This document shows, piece by piece, positions 8,950 to 18,479 of a DNA stretch of 64,000 nt. The notes beneath the pieces are model-generated. The model saw only the letters and a program-made list of their open reading frames with translations, was not told where the DNA came from and did no database searches. Origin of the DNA: Flavobacterium gilvum (GTDB taxonomy: Bacteria > Bacteroidota > Bacteroidia > Flavobacteriales > Flavobacteriaceae); NCBI RefSeq assembly GCF_001761465.1, contig NZ_CP017479.1, forward strand, positions 3,534,001 through 3,598,000. Direction: 5' to 3'. A program made the position numbers and the translations under genes. Positions within the stretch are counted from its first letter, which is position 1, and every line of letters begins with the position of its first letter.

Positions 8950-9999
8950 ATGAAAAAACATAACATCTTAATTGCCATTTTATTAGGAATCTCTTTAGTG
9001 AATTGCGGAAACACAAAAAATGGTGAAAATTCTATTTTTACTATCGATGATTCTGCTTTTCCAGCACATTTTACATCAACAGAGTCGGTTTCGATAGGTA
9101 TTTTAAATCCAAATTCAAAAGAAGTTGACAGTGTTGCTTACTTTGTAAATGACAAAAAAGTAGGTAGCACAAAAGGAACTGAAAAGTTTAAATTTGAACT
9201 GAAAGATCAAAAATTAGGCTATCAATATTTAAAAGCAACCGCATATTTTGGTGGAGATTCATCTGATGCAACCAAAAGAATAGAATTGGTTTCAAGTATT
9301 ACTCCTAAGCTATTAAAATATAAAATCATCAATACGTTCCCTCACGACACCGCCTCTTTTACAGAAGGTTTTGAATTCCACAATGATACATTATGTGAAA
9401 GCACCGGGCAAAAAGGAACTTCTTATTTTAGAAAATACGACTACAAAACAGGTAAAATTTACAAACAAATTGATTTGGATGCCAAATATTTTGGTGAAGG
9501 AATTACTTTTATAAACGGTAAGTTATACCAATTAACCTGGCAGGAAAAAACAGGTTTTATTTATGATGCTAAAACTTTGAAACTGGAAAAAACTTTCACT
9601 TTTGAGAAAGACATCGAAGGTTGGGGAATGACCAATGACGGAACTTACATCTATCAAACTGACGGAACCGAAAAAATTTGGAAAATGGATCCGAAAACCC
9701 AAAAAATGATTGACCATATTAATGTATATTCTGGGGATTCCAAAATTAAAGCTATTAACGAATTGGAATGGATTGACGGAAAAATTTACAGTAACGTTTG
9801 GCAAAAAGACGCCATTGCTGTTGTAAACCCATCCACAGGAGATGTTGAAGGGATATTAAACATGTCTGGATTAAAAAAATTTATAAAAAACAAAAATGCA
9901 GATGTTCTAAACGGAATCGCTTATAATCCTAAAACAAAAACCATTTTTATAACTGGAAAATATTGGGATAAAATGTTTGAAATAACCGTTTCTGAATAA
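8950..9999 (+). CDS. Glutaminyl-peptide cyclotransferase (glutamine cyclotransferase family), lipoprotein
   Basis: Converts N-terminal glutamine of peptides to pyroglutamate; probably acts in the periplasm or on the outer membrane. The start at 8950 gives a 349-residue lipoprotein precursor with lipobox ISLVNC; an in-frame ATG 24 bp upstream (8926) would put non-signal residues in front. After a ~90-residue Ig-like N-terminal region comes the beta-propeller of the plant/bacterial glutamine cyclotransferase family: FPHDTASFTEGFEF, GEGITFINGKLYQLTW, GWGMTNDGTYIYQTDGT, INELEWIDGKIYSNVW. Monocistronic between the SRP RNA and hutI. Confidence 0.88.
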   Translation: MKKHNILIAILLGISLVNCGNTKNGENSIFTIDDSAFPAHFTSTESVSIGILNPNSKEVDSVAYFVNDKKVGSTKGTEKFKFELKDQKLGYQYLKATAYFGGDSSDATKRIELVSSITPKLLKYKIINTFPHDTASFTEGFEFHNDTLCESTGQKGTSYFRKYDYKTGKIYKQIDLDAKYFGEGITFINGKLYQLTWQEKTGFIYDAKTLKLEKTFTFEKDIEGWGMTNDGTYIYQTDGTEKIWKMDPKTQKMIDHINVYSGDSKIKAINELEWIDGKIYSNVWQKDAIAVVNPSTGDVEGILNMSGLKKFIKNKNADVLNGIAYNPKTKTIFITGKYWDKMFEITVSE

Positions 10000-10083
10000 C
10001 AAAATAATATTCAAGTTTTTAAATTCCAAATTCCAATATTTCTAAACAAATTTGCTTCGCCTATTCCCTTCGGTCGGGTCACT

Positions 10084-10110
10084 ATTTTTCACAATTCGTT
10101 AGTGAAAAAT
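10084..10110 (+). repeat. Inverted repeat between glutaminyl cyclase and hutI
   Basis: atttttcac and gtgaaaaat flank nine bases. A weak terminator for the cyclase gene is possible, but the following T content is low. Confidence 0.4.
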
Positions 10111-10145
10111 CGTGAAATTTGTGTTTTATAAAACATCAACTTACA

Positions 10146-11384
10146 ATGACAACATTAATCGTCAATATCAAAGAATTGCTTCAGATTCGCGAAACTCCAA
10201 TTTCGAAAGTTTCAGGAGCTGAAATGGCTGCTTTACCAACCATCAAAAATGCTTTTTTGCTAATAAAAGACGATTTGATTTCCGATTTTGGAACAATGAA
10301 TAATTTACCCAAAATCGAAGTTGATAAAACCATTGATGCTTCCGGTAAAATGGTGCTTCCCTCTTGGTGCGACAGTCATACTCATATTGTGTATGCAGGA
10401 AATCGCGAGCAGGAATTTGTTGACCGAATTAATGGTCTGACCTATGAGGAAATTGCCAATCGTGGCGGAGGAATCTTAAATTCGGCAAAAAAACTGAACG
10501 AAACCTCCGAGGACGAGATTTATAACCAATCTAAGGAACGTCTTGAAGAAATAATGCAACTGGGAACTGGCGCAGTCGAAATTAAATCGGGTTACGGACT
10601 CACAGTTGAAGGAGAATTGAAAATGCTTCGCGTTATTAAACAATTAGCCCAAAACTATCCAATAACCATAAAAGCGACTTTCCTTGGCGCCCATGCCTTC
10701 CCTACTGCTTTTAAAGACAATAAAAAAGGCTATATTGATTTGATCATAAACGAAATGCTTCCTGAAATTGCTAAAAACAAATTGGCTGATTTTATCGATG
10801 TTTTTTGTGAAACAGGCTATTTTTCTGTCGAAGAAACCGAACAAATTATGCAGGCGGGAATTCAATTTGGCTTAAAGCCTAAAATCCATGTCAACCAATT
10901 CAATTCGATTGGCGGAATCCAAGCCGGTATAAAATACAATGCACTTTCTGTAGATCATCTTGAAATAATGAAACCGGATGATATTGAAGCTTTAAAAGAA
11001 ACAGTAACCATGCCCGTTGCTTTGCCTTCCTGTTCTTATTTTTTGAGCATTCCTTACACACCTGCTCGCGAGATGATTTCGGCGGGACTTCCATTGGCAC
11101 TCGCAACCGATTTCAATCCGGGGACTACCCCATCAGGAAATATGAATTTTGTGGTTGCCACAGCCTGTATCAAAATGAAAATGACTCCCGAAGAAGCCAT
11201 AAATGCAGCTACCATAAATGGAGCTTACGCAATGGGAATTTCTCAAACACATGGAAGCATAACCAAAGGCAAAAAAGCCAATTTAATCATTACAAAACCA
11301 ATCCATTCCTATTACCAATTGCCTTATGCTTTTGGGAGTAATTTAATTGACAGCGTAATTCTGGACGGAATACTTTTGGATTAA
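10146..11384 (+). CDS. hutI: Imidazolonepropionase
   Basis: Third enzyme of histidine degradation: hydrolyses 4-imidazolone-5-propanoate to N-formimino-L-glutamate in the cytoplasm. From the ATG at 10146 it is 412 residues, normal for HutI; the frame stays open to 10119, but the extra residues are not family-like. Amidohydrolase fold with the metal motif CDSHTHIVYAG (His78, His80), the substrate-loop AGNREQEF, GTGAVEIKSGYGL, FCETGYFSVEET, and the late motif LATDFNPGTTPSGNM. A formimidoylglutamase gene lies 1.2 kb downstream on the same strand, completing two consecutive steps; histidase and urocanase are not in this window. Confidence 0.95.
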   Translation: MTTLIVNIKELLQIRETPISKVSGAEMAALPTIKNAFLLIKDDLISDFGTMNNLPKIEVDKTIDASGKMVLPSWCDSHTHIVYAGNREQEFVDRINGLTYEEIANRGGGILNSAKKLNETSEDEIYNQSKERLEEIMQLGTGAVEIKSGYGLTVEGELKMLRVIKQLAQNYPITIKATFLGAHAFPTAFKDNKKGYIDLIINEMLPEIAKNKLADFIDVFCETGYFSVEETEQIMQAGIQFGLKPKIHVNQFNSIGGIQAGIKYNALSVDHLEIMKPDDIEALKETVTMPVALPSCSYFLSIPYTPAREMISAGLPLALATDFNPGTTPSGNMNFVVATACIKMKMTPEEAINAATINGAYAMGISQTHGSITKGKKANLIITKPIHSYYQLPYAFGSNLIDSVILDGILLD

Positions 11385-11423
11385 ACATTTAATACCAATT
11401 ATAAAAAAATATACACTTCAACT

Positions 11424-11535
11424 TCCCCTCTTTTTAAGAGGGGTGCCCAAAGGGCGGGGTGTTTTACCGCAAAGGTGCCAAGACACAAAGTTTTACACAG
11501 AATTCTTTTCGCCTTGGTATCTTTGCGAGAATTAT
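11424..11535. repeat. Intergenic repeat-like element with nested inverted repeats
   Basis: cccctc/gagggg hairpin at 11426-11441, then aaagggcggggtg, then cgcaaaggtgccaag (about 11470-11484) facing an imperfect inverted partner cgccttggtatctttgcg (about 11510-11527). The richer G/C and the nested palindromes stand out from the AT-rich surroundings; such stretches recur between genes in flavobacterial genomes (from general familiarity, not checked). Confidence 0.45.
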
Positions 11536-11573
11536 ACTTAGAAAAAACTTATGCTGAACACTAAAATTAAACA

Positions 11574-11613
11574 TAAAAAAAGGGCGGAATTCACATGAAT
11601 ACCGCCCTTTTTG
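11574..11613. terminator. Bidirectional rho-independent terminator
   Basis: aaaaagggcgg pairs with ccgccctttttt-side across a 14-base loop at about 11576-11612, between convergent hutI and the coiled-coil gene, with A/T runs on both sides. Confidence 0.8.
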
Positions 11614-11627
11614 ACTTTTAAATTATT

Positions 11628-12503
11628 TTATTTCAAAGTAAAGTTAGTTGCAGAAACCAATTGATCTTTATCAAATACATTTACAGTGTACAATCCTTTT
11701 TCGAAATTTTTACCAGGTAAATCTTGAGAAACCTGAACTGTTTTATTTTCATATTTTACACTGGAAATAAAGCTGTAAGACAATTCTTTGGCACCAAAAT
11801 TAACTGTTTTAGCTTCACCCAAAACGTTGTTTTTACTGTCAATTACCTGCACATAATAATCTTTGTCACCTGATTTTGCAATTGAATTTTCAGCAATGGT
11901 AAAACTAATTTTAAGAACATCAGCTCTGCTTGCTTTGTCTGTTGCGATTTCTTTTCCGGAACTTTTCAACTTATAGGCGGATGTCTGCAAGTTCAAAATT
12001 GACAATTTTGCTCCTTTTTCAACCGTTTTAGATAACTCTTCATTTTGACCTACTAAAACCTCATTGAATTTTTGTGCCTGACCCAAAACAACAACCGTAC
12101 TATCACGCTGTGTAGTCAAAGTTGCATTTTGTGTCTTCAGACTTTCATTCTCTTTCATTAATTCATTCATGTGTTTTTGCATGGTCTTAACCTGGCTTTT
12201 GTATTTCGACAAATCACCGTTGGATTTTTTAAGTTCATCCATCAAATTAACCACTTTGTCTCTTTCCTGAATCAATTCTTCAGACATAGATGTATTCTCT
12301 GCAATTGCGGCATCATAAGTAGTTTTCAAGTCTTGTAAATCTTTCATAACAGATTCTTTCTCGGACCCAACTTTAACAACTTCTGCCTGTACAGTTTCAA
12401 CATCCGAAGACATTTTGAAAATATAAACTAAGCTTCCTACTAATAAAATAGCCAAAACTGCAATTACAGCTTTAAGACTTTGATTATTTTTTTGATTTTC
12501 CAT
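11628..12503 (-). CDS. Membrane-anchored coiled-coil protein of unknown function
   Basis: 291 residues. A single transmembrane helix at about 10-30 (AVIAVLAILLVGSLVYIF) follows a short basic/polar N-terminus, so the body should face the periplasm. Residues about 33-165 are a continuous heptad-like coiled coil rich in Glu, Lys and Asn (VETVQAEVVKVGSEKES through NEELSKTVEKGAK). The C-terminal ~120 residues read as a beta-rich domain (YYVQVIDSKNNVLGEAKTVNFG, GLYTVNVFDKDQLVSATNF). No enzymatic motif seen. It is divergent from hutG and sits between the two hut genes on the opposite strand. I do not recognise a named family. Confidence 0.8.
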   Translation of the reverse strand: MENQKNNQSLKAVIAVLAILLVGSLVYIFKMSSDVETVQAEVVKVGSEKESVMKDLQDLKTTYDAAIAENTSMSEELIQERDKVVNLMDELKKSNGDLSKYKSQVKTMQKHMNELMKENESLKTQNATLTTQRDSTVVVLGQAQKFNEVLVGQNEELSKTVEKGAKLSILNLQTSAYKLKSSGKEIATDKASRADVLKISFTIAENSIAKSGDKDYYVQVIDSKNNVLGEAKTVNFGAKELSYSFISSVKYENKTVQVSQDLPGKNFEKGLYTVNVFDKDQLVSATNFTLK

Positions 12504-12587
12504 GTTAAATATATTTATTTTTTCAAATTTAATAATATCTATAACGCAACTTCATACATTTATATTATTTTTGGGAAATATTTTTTT

Positions 12588-13628
12588 ATGGAAAAAATTA
12601 TTACACTTACTATTAATGATCTCGCCAAAATAACCAATCACCGAAGCGGTGAAATTAAATTTGGCGAAAAAATGCTTACAATCCCAAAAGGCATTGATCC
12701 TGTTGATTTTATGAAATCAAGCGATGCTAAATTTGTCTTATTTGGTATCCCCGAAGACATAGGTGTAAGAGCAAATTACGGCAGACCCGGAGCTGCGTCT
12801 GCATGGGAAAGTGCTATCAAAAGTATAGCCAATATCCAGCATAATCGCTTTTCAAAGGGAAGTCAGATTATTGTTTTAGGCAAACTCAACGTAAAACAAG
12901 AAATGAAAGAAGTCGAAAATCTCGACTTTAATGATATTGATGACCGTTCCAAATTGAGTCAATTGGTAGCAAAAATTGACAAAGAAGTTTCCCATATCAT
13001 TTTCAAAATTATAGAATGTGGTAAAATCCCAATTATTATTGGCGGTGGACACAATAACGCATACGGAAATATCAAAGGAACGGCACTTGCTAAAGGAAAA
13101 GCCATAAATGCTATCAATTTTGATGCCCATTCTGATTTTAGAATTCTGGAAGGACGCCATAGCGGAAATGCATTTTCGTATGCATTCGAAGAAGGATTTT
13201 TAAAAAAATATTTCATTTTTGGTCTCCATGAAAATTACACGTCCAAAAATGTCTTGGATATCATAAAAAAAATTGAAGACAGAGTTCGATTCAACACTTA
13301 TGATAGTGTCAAAATCCGAAAAGAGAAAGACTTCACTCAGGAAATGATAAATGCACATGATTTTATCAAAAACGATCCTTACGGAATAGAAATCGATTTA
13401 GATGCCATTCCAAATATTGCCAGCAGTGCAATGACTTTGAGTGGTTTCTCGATTGAAGAGCTTCGTCAGTTTGTTTATTTTTTTGCAAAAAACAGAAATG
13501 CAGCCTATTTGCATATCTGCGAAGGAGCACCAGACCTGGGAGAAGACAAAAACAACCACTTGATTGGTAAACTAATTGGTTATTTACTAACCGATTTTAT
13601 GAAAGCGCAAAATTCAATTGTACCTTAG
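12588..13628 (+). CDS. hutG: Formimidoylglutamase (arginase/ureohydrolase superfamily)
   Basis: Binuclear manganese hydrolase, here most likely releasing formamide from N-formimino-L-glutamate, the step after HutI. The start at 12588 gives 346 residues; the frame runs upstream to 12480, but that part is Tyr/Phe/Ile-rich and overlaps the start of the divergent gene. All six arginase-fold metal ligands are visible: His155 (GGGHNN), Asp179/His181/Asp183 (FDAHSD), Asp270 and Asp272 (EIDLDAI), plus HSGNAFSYA. GGGHNN in place of the agmatinase/arginase GGGHE and the nearby hutI favour HutG; arginase is the alternative. Confidence 0.8.
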   Translation: MEKIITLTINDLAKITNHRSGEIKFGEKMLTIPKGIDPVDFMKSSDAKFVLFGIPEDIGVRANYGRPGAASAWESAIKSIANIQHNRFSKGSQIIVLGKLNVKQEMKEVENLDFNDIDDRSKLSQLVAKIDKEVSHIIFKIIECGKIPIIIGGGHNNAYGNIKGTALAKGKAINAINFDAHSDFRILEGRHSGNAFSYAFEEGFLKKYFIFGLHENYTSKNVLDIIKKIEDRVRFNTYDSVKIRKEKDFTQEMINAHDFIKNDPYGIEIDLDAIPNIASSAMTLSGFSIEELRQFVYFFAKNRNAAYLHICEGAPDLGEDKNNHLIGKLIGYLLTDFMKAQNSIVP

Positions 13629-13740
13629 AATTAGGAAATAAAACCTGTCAATTTCCAGAATTAATCGGCATCAAAAATAATAACACTATCTTTGCGGACT
13701 TATCTATGTACTTAATACTAGATATTTAATATCAAAAAAC

Positions 13741-14991
13741 ATGTTATTCGAAGATTTATCACTTTCAAAAAGTATACAAAGAGCCGTATTTGAAGAAGGC
13801 TATACAGAACCAACACCTATTCAAGAACAAGCTATTCCGGTTGTTTTGGCGGGCAAAGATTTAGTTGGTTGCGCACAAACCGGAACAGGAAAAACAGGAG
13901 CATTTGCAATACCAATCATACATCAACTACATCGAATAGTTGGATCATCAAAAAAAGCCAAAGTAATTAGAGCTCTTGTAGTTACGCCTACCAGAGAACT
14001 AGCCGTTCAAATTGGACAAAGTTTTGATACTTACGGTAAATATACGAACCTAGTACAATTAACAATCTTTGGTGGTGTTTCTCAAAATCCACAAGTGGAT
14101 GCTTTAAAAAATGGGGTCGATATATTGATTGCAACACCTGGTCGTTTGCTAGACCTTCACAAACAAGGTTTCATCGATTTGAATCATTTACATACACTAG
14201 TACTTGATGAGGCGGATCAGATGCTGGATATGGGTTTTGTAAACGATGTAAAAAAAATAGTAAAGCTAACGCCAAAAAACAGACAAACACTTTTCTTTTC
14301 GGCAACTATGCCAATCGCTATTAGAGAGTTGGCAGAAATGTTTCTGACTGATCCCGAAACTGTAACAGTATCTCCTGTTTCATCTACCGCTGAAACTGTA
14401 GAGCAGCGTATTTATTTTGTAGAAAAAGGCGAAAAAAGAAACCTATTATACCATTTGATTAAAAATGAAAATTTGTCCGATGTCCTTGTTTTTTCTAGAA
14501 CAAAACACGGAGCAGATAATGTGGTAAAAGCATTAAGAAAAAAAGACATTCCTGCTGAAGCCATTCATGGAGACAAATCTCAAAATGCCAGACAACGTGT
14601 CCTTGATGCTTTCAAGAACAAAGAAGTTGGTGTACTTGTAGCTACAGATATTGCGGCTCGTGGTATCGATATCGACCAATTGCCTTTTGTTGTCAATTTT
14701 GATTTACCCAACATTCCGGAAACCTATGTACACCGAATCGGAAGAACCGGTCGTGCCGGAAATGGAGGAATTGCTATTTCGTTTTGTGGCAAAGACGAAC
14801 ACGGGTATTGGAAAGACATTCAGAAACTAATAAAAGTAGATGTTAAAACCGTAAATGACCATCCTTATCCTTGGCATTCGGGAAGTCCAGAGGAAAGCGA
14901 AAAACCGCAAAAAAATTCCAATCGAAGCGGTGGTGCCCATAAATCAAGAAAATCGGCAACATCAAAACAGAATAAAAAACGTTGGTATTAA
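13741..14991 (+). CDS. DEAD-box ATP-dependent RNA helicase, RhlE type
   Basis: Cytoplasmic RNA helicase used in ribosome assembly, RNA turnover or cold adaptation. All motifs are present in 416 residues: Q motif EPTPIQEQAIP, Walker A AQTGTGKT (45-52), PTRELA, TPGRLLD, DEAD (156-159), SAT (187-189), VFSRTKHGAD, ATDIAARGIDID and HRIGRTGRAG. The short basic, low-complexity tail (PEESEKPQKNSNRSGG... QNKKRWY) is as in RhlE-like proteins. Alone on its strand; a terminator faces the convergent GH35 gene. Confidence 0.93.
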   Translation: MLFEDLSLSKSIQRAVFEEGYTEPTPIQEQAIPVVLAGKDLVGCAQTGTGKTGAFAIPIIHQLHRIVGSSKKAKVIRALVVTPTRELAVQIGQSFDTYGKYTNLVQLTIFGGVSQNPQVDALKNGVDILIATPGRLLDLHKQGFIDLNHLHTLVLDEADQMLDMGFVNDVKKIVKLTPKNRQTLFFSATMPIAIRELAEMFLTDPETVTVSPVSSTAETVEQRIYFVEKGEKRNLLYHLIKNENLSDVLVFSRTKHGADNVVKALRKKDIPAEAIHGDKSQNARQRVLDAFKNKEVGVLVATDIAARGIDIDQLPFVVNFDLPNIPETYVHRIGRTGRAGNGGIAISFCGKDEHGYWKDIQKLIKVDVKTVNDHPYPWHSGSPEESEKPQKNSNRSGGAHKSRKSATSKQNKKRWY

Positions 14992-15023
14992 TTCAATTCC
15001 TAAAATACTCAAGCACTAAACCA

Positions 15024-15070
15024 CTATGGACTTCAAGTCCATAGGTTTGGTTGGCAGACTTAAAGTCTGC
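15024..15070. repeat. Two adjacent short palindromes
   Basis: ctatggactt-c-aagtccatag (15024-15044) and gcagactt-a-aagtctgc (15054-15070), both perfect around a single central base, ten bases apart. Function unknown; could fold as tandem hairpins in the 3' UTR of the helicase mRNA. Confidence 0.65.
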
Positions 15071-15182
15071 AAGGTTGGAAAATATAATTTGTTCAATTTG
15101 TGGCATAAAAACTTTTGAGAAGCTGAAAGCGATATGCACTAAATACATAGTTTTAAACTATTTTAGAGACAAATAAAAACAA

Positions 15183-15226
15183 AAAAAAAGGCTATCAGAA
15201 AAAAATTTTCTGATAGCCTTTTTTAA
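15183..15226. terminator. Bidirectional terminator between the helicase and GH35 genes
   Basis: aggctatcagaaaa pairs perfectly with ttttctgatagcct around three bases, with an A-run before and a T-run after. Confidence 0.9.
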
Positions 15227-15238
15227 TAACTCCTTTTT

Positions 15239-17104
15239 TTATTTGGCTTCCCCTTTTTCAGGTTGTAAACTTTCTAAAATAGGTGTTTCAATGGATTTTA
15301 CGCTTGTTTGAAGCTTGTCGTTTTTTTGTTCAAAAATTACGATTTCATTTGCTCCTTCTTTCAGCCAGCAACCCGGAAGATATAAGGTTTGTTGTGGTCC
15401 AACACTCCAATAACGACCAATATTGATTCCGTTTACAAACACAATTCCTTTGCCCCAATCGCGCATATCAAGGAAAGTGTCGCCTTTTTTGGTTAGATTA
15501 AAAGTTCCTTGGTAAACAGTTGGCTGCCCCGCTTTTGCATTGCTTTTGACCTCAGCAAGATTTGGCATTTTGTTCATTGGCAACGGATACATATTCCAGT
15601 CACCCGTGATGGATTCACCGTTAATGATTACTGGCGAAATAATACCTTTGGTACTTTCTATTATTTTTGCCCCATAGTTGATACGTCCCATATTCTCGAC
15701 AATAATATCCAAAGTCGAGTTAAAAGGAACATCAATCTGACATTCATATTTTTTGTAATAGCTGTTTAATTCGGCTACTTTTTCGCCGTTTACATACACA
15801 ATCGCATAATCACGAAGACCTTTTAATTCTAATTTCCCGCTTATAGGCTGATTGAATTTTCTGCTGTACCAAACATAGCCGTGCCCTTGATTTAATTCTT
15901 CAAAAGTGAGTGGCTTTTCGTTTTCTACCGCTTTGATTTTGTTTTTCAAAGATTCCAAAGTTACCGCTTTGGTCAACTTGATTTCGGGAATAGAAATTAC
16001 ATTGATTTTTGCAGGAACAGCAGGTGTTTTTGCAGTTTTCAACAATTCTCGTAAGGCATTATATTTTTCGGTTGCCCAGCCGGCTTCGCTGATAGGAGCA
16101 TCATAGTCATAAGTTGTCAAATCAGGCTGAATGTCGTGTTTGTTGTCATAATTGGCCCCTGACGTAAAACCAAAATTCGTTCCTCCGTGTACCATATAAT
16201 AATTGAAAGAAACGCCCGCATCAAGATATTTTTTGGTTTGTGTTGCTACTTTTTGGGCACTGACTTTCGGGAAAGGTTCTGCCCAGTGATCCAACCAACC
16301 CGGATAGAATTCGGCTACCATATAAGGGCCTTTTCCGTTGTTAAATTTATTCACTACTTCTTTCAGTTTGTCCACATTGTCTTCTCCGTTGGCAGTTGGC
16401 AAAGCCCCCGGAAGTGCGCCTTCGGCAAACAACCAGCTTCCGTCCGAAGTAAAGAAAGGCACGTTAAAACCTACATCTTTTAATTGTTGGAAAACCGCTG
16501 CGCTGTATTTTTTGTGTTCTTCTACCGGAATGTCTTTGCGTTGGGCAACATAGGAACCAAATTCATTTTCACCCTGAACCATGATAATTGGCCCGCCATT
16601 GGTTACCAATAAATTTTTTACCTGTCCATAAAGCGCAGTAAAATACGATTTGGTCGCAGCCAAATATTGTGGATTATTGCCACGAATCACCATCCCTGGC
16701 ACTTTTTGCAAAAACCACGGATAACCGCCAAATTCCCATTCGGCGCAAACATAAGGCCCTGGACGCAAAATGACATATAATCCTTCTTCCTGAGCTGTTT
16801 TGATGTATTCGGCAATGTTTCGGTTTCCGGTTTTAAAATCCCAAACTCCCGGTGCAATTTCATGGTAATTCCAAAAAACATAAGTCGCCACGGCATTCAG
16901 TCCCATGGCTTTCATCATTTGCAATCGGTGACGCCAATATTCTTTCGGAATTCGGGCGTAGTGCATCTCGCCGCTATGAATCTGGATGTTTTTTCCATCC
17001 AAAACAAAATTACCGTCTGTTATGGCAAAAGTGTGTTTAGTTTGTCCTGTCGCGTTTACAACTAACAGCGTGAAAACAAACAAAGTAAAAAGGATTTTTT
17101 TCAT
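15239..17104 (-). CDS. Secreted beta-galactosidase, glycoside hydrolase family 35
   Basis: Retaining beta-galactosidase/exo-acting galactosidase of 621 residues. Signal peptide about 1-20 (cleavage near ATG-Q), then the GH35 TIM barrel: SGEMHYARIPKEYW, LRPGPYVCAEWEFGGYPWFL, acid/base Glu181 in QGENEFGSY and nucleophile Glu265 in AEFYPGW. C-terminal jelly-roll domains follow (GYVWYSRKFNQP, WGKGIVFVNGINIGRYW). No T9SS sorting domain, so probably periplasmic. The kinase-like gene starts 103 bp upstream on the same strand; both are likely one operon driven from the conserved promoter module at 18480-18562, shared with the GH109 gene. Substrate probably galactose-capped glycans. Confidence 0.93.
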   Translation of the reverse strand: MKKILFTLFVFTLLVVNATGQTKHTFAITDGNFVLDGKNIQIHSGEMHYARIPKEYWRHRLQMMKAMGLNAVATYVFWNYHEIAPGVWDFKTGNRNIAEYIKTAQEEGLYVILRPGPYVCAEWEFGGYPWFLQKVPGMVIRGNNPQYLAATKSYFTALYGQVKNLLVTNGGPIIMVQGENEFGSYVAQRKDIPVEEHKKYSAAVFQQLKDVGFNVPFFTSDGSWLFAEGALPGALPTANGEDNVDKLKEVVNKFNNGKGPYMVAEFYPGWLDHWAEPFPKVSAQKVATQTKKYLDAGVSFNYYMVHGGTNFGFTSGANYDNKHDIQPDLTTYDYDAPISEAGWATEKYNALRELLKTAKTPAVPAKINVISIPEIKLTKAVTLESLKNKIKAVENEKPLTFEELNQGHGYVWYSRKFNQPISGKLELKGLRDYAIVYVNGEKVAELNSYYKKYECQIDVPFNSTLDIIVENMGRINYGAKIIESTKGIISPVIINGESITGDWNMYPLPMNKMPNLAEVKSNAKAGQPTVYQGTFNLTKKGDTFLDMRDWGKGIVFVNGINIGRYWSVGPQQTLYLPGCWLKEGANEIVIFEQKNDKLQTSVKSIETPILESLQPEKGEAK

Positions 17105-17207
17105 TTGGAACTATTTAATTTAATTATACTATTTTTTGCTTATGTAGTTATTATTCACAAATAAAAAATAAGTTTTTTTATCAGGAGAAACTTTAAAATA
17201 CTTAGAC

Positions 17208-18251
17208 TCAAAAATAAGCTATTTCTTTTGATTTCAAATACAATTGTACGCTATCCATAAGCTTAATCTGCGTTTTGGCTCTTACAAGATTTTGATTCTC
17301 GTATGTTGTAGTGTAATAGCAGTCGTTATTCAAGTAATCCCCCAAGAAACGACAAGCTTGTTCAAAAAGAATCAATGGCAAACTTAAATGAATGTTTTTA
17401 GCTTCTTCATCAGACATGAAACTTGAGGCTTCATTAACATAGGCCTGCATAAAAGCCTCATAAATTTTGGTATCAAAACGTACTTTTGACAAATCCTTTT
17501 CTTCTTCAGTAGCTGTATTTGCACCTGTTCTCAAGGCATCACCCACATCATGAAATATACTTCCTGGCATTATCGTATCAAAATCAATAATACAAAGTAT
17601 ATTGCCATTTTCATCGAAAAGCATGTTTCCAATTTTAGTATCGTTATGCACCACCCTCAAGGGAATTCTCCCCGAATTGATAGCATTTGCAACGGCTTCA
17701 ATATTTTTAAAATTAGCCTGTAAAAAATCAATCGATTCTTTTGCTTCTGAAATCCTTTCCGGTGAAGCTTTTTTTATGCTTTCTTCAAAATCAATGAACC
17801 TTTTTATAGTATTATGAAAATCCGGAATAGTGTATTCCAATTCCGAAACCGGAAAATTAAGCAGTGCCGAATGAAACTTTGCCAAATATTCTCCCACTTG
17901 ACTGGCTACTCTACTAGAATCAATTCGATCAAAAACCACTGATGGAATGAACCTCGAAAGTTGCCAAATTGCTACTCCTTGTTCTGAATAAAACTGCCCT
18001 TCGCAATTAGGAATAAAAGTCAAAGTAGAAAAACCATTCCGTTCCAAATAACCTGTAATTTTTATCTTATTATTCAATAATGCCCTTATATTTGGAAATA
18101 CAACTTGGTTAATTTTCTGCAAAATGTAATCCTCGTCGGCTGTTACAATTTTATAAGTATTATTGATTAAACCGCTATGTATAGCAGTAAAACTAAGGAT
18201 TGGCTTGTCTTTATAAAAATCTTTAAAGACCGCTTTAATTAATTCTTCCAT
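17208..18251 (-). CDS. APH-fold small-molecule kinase, N-acetylhexosamine-kinase-like
   Basis: Cytoplasmic kinase of 347 residues with the aminoglycoside-phosphotransferase fold: nucleotide-binding N-lobe with LINNTYKI and YILQKIN, catalytic loop VVHNDTKIGNMLF (catalytic Asp204, Asn209) and metal motif IIDFDTIMPG (Asp223/Asp225). The HNDTKxxNxLF...DFDTIMPG combination resembles N-acetylhexosamine 1-kinases (NahK), which phosphorylate GlcNAc/GalNAc at C1, rather than resistance enzymes. Context agrees: it leads an operon with GH35 and shares a promoter module with a GH109 enzyme that would release GalNAc. Homoserine-kinase-like or other sugar kinase activity remains possible. Confidence 0.72.
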   Translation of the reverse strand: MEELIKAVFKDFYKDKPILSFTAIHSGLINNTYKIVTADEDYILQKINQVVFPNIRALLNNKIKITGYLERNGFSTLTFIPNCEGQFYSEQGVAIWQLSRFIPSVVFDRIDSSRVASQVGEYLAKFHSALLNFPVSELEYTIPDFHNTIKRFIDFEESIKKASPERISEAKESIDFLQANFKNIEAVANAINSGRIPLRVVHNDTKIGNMLFDENGNILCIIDFDTIMPGSIFHDVGDALRTGANTATEEEKDLSKVRFDTKIYEAFMQAYVNEASSFMSDEEAKNIHLSLPLILFEQACRFLGDYLNNDCYYTTTYENQNLVRAKTQIKLMDSVQLYLKSKEIAYF

Positions 18252-18479
18252 ACGCCATTTTTATAAATATCTCGATTTTGTATTTTTTTTCTTAAAAGCA
18301 AATTTCAATTGTGTTCAATTCTAGTTTTTAGCACTACTCCACCGTGACGGCGTCTTGCAGTAACATTCCTTTTATAAAATCCATGTCTCTTTCTTAGAAA
18401 AAAACCAATGAATCACATTAAAAACTTGTTTTAATATTATAAAAATTAAAATCAAACAATAATATTTACTATTCTGAGA

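Noticed and set aside
17208..18251. Aminoglycoside-resistance gene
   Set aside because: APH fold alone does not mean resistance; the DFDTIMPG signature and operon with GH35 point to sugar metabolism.
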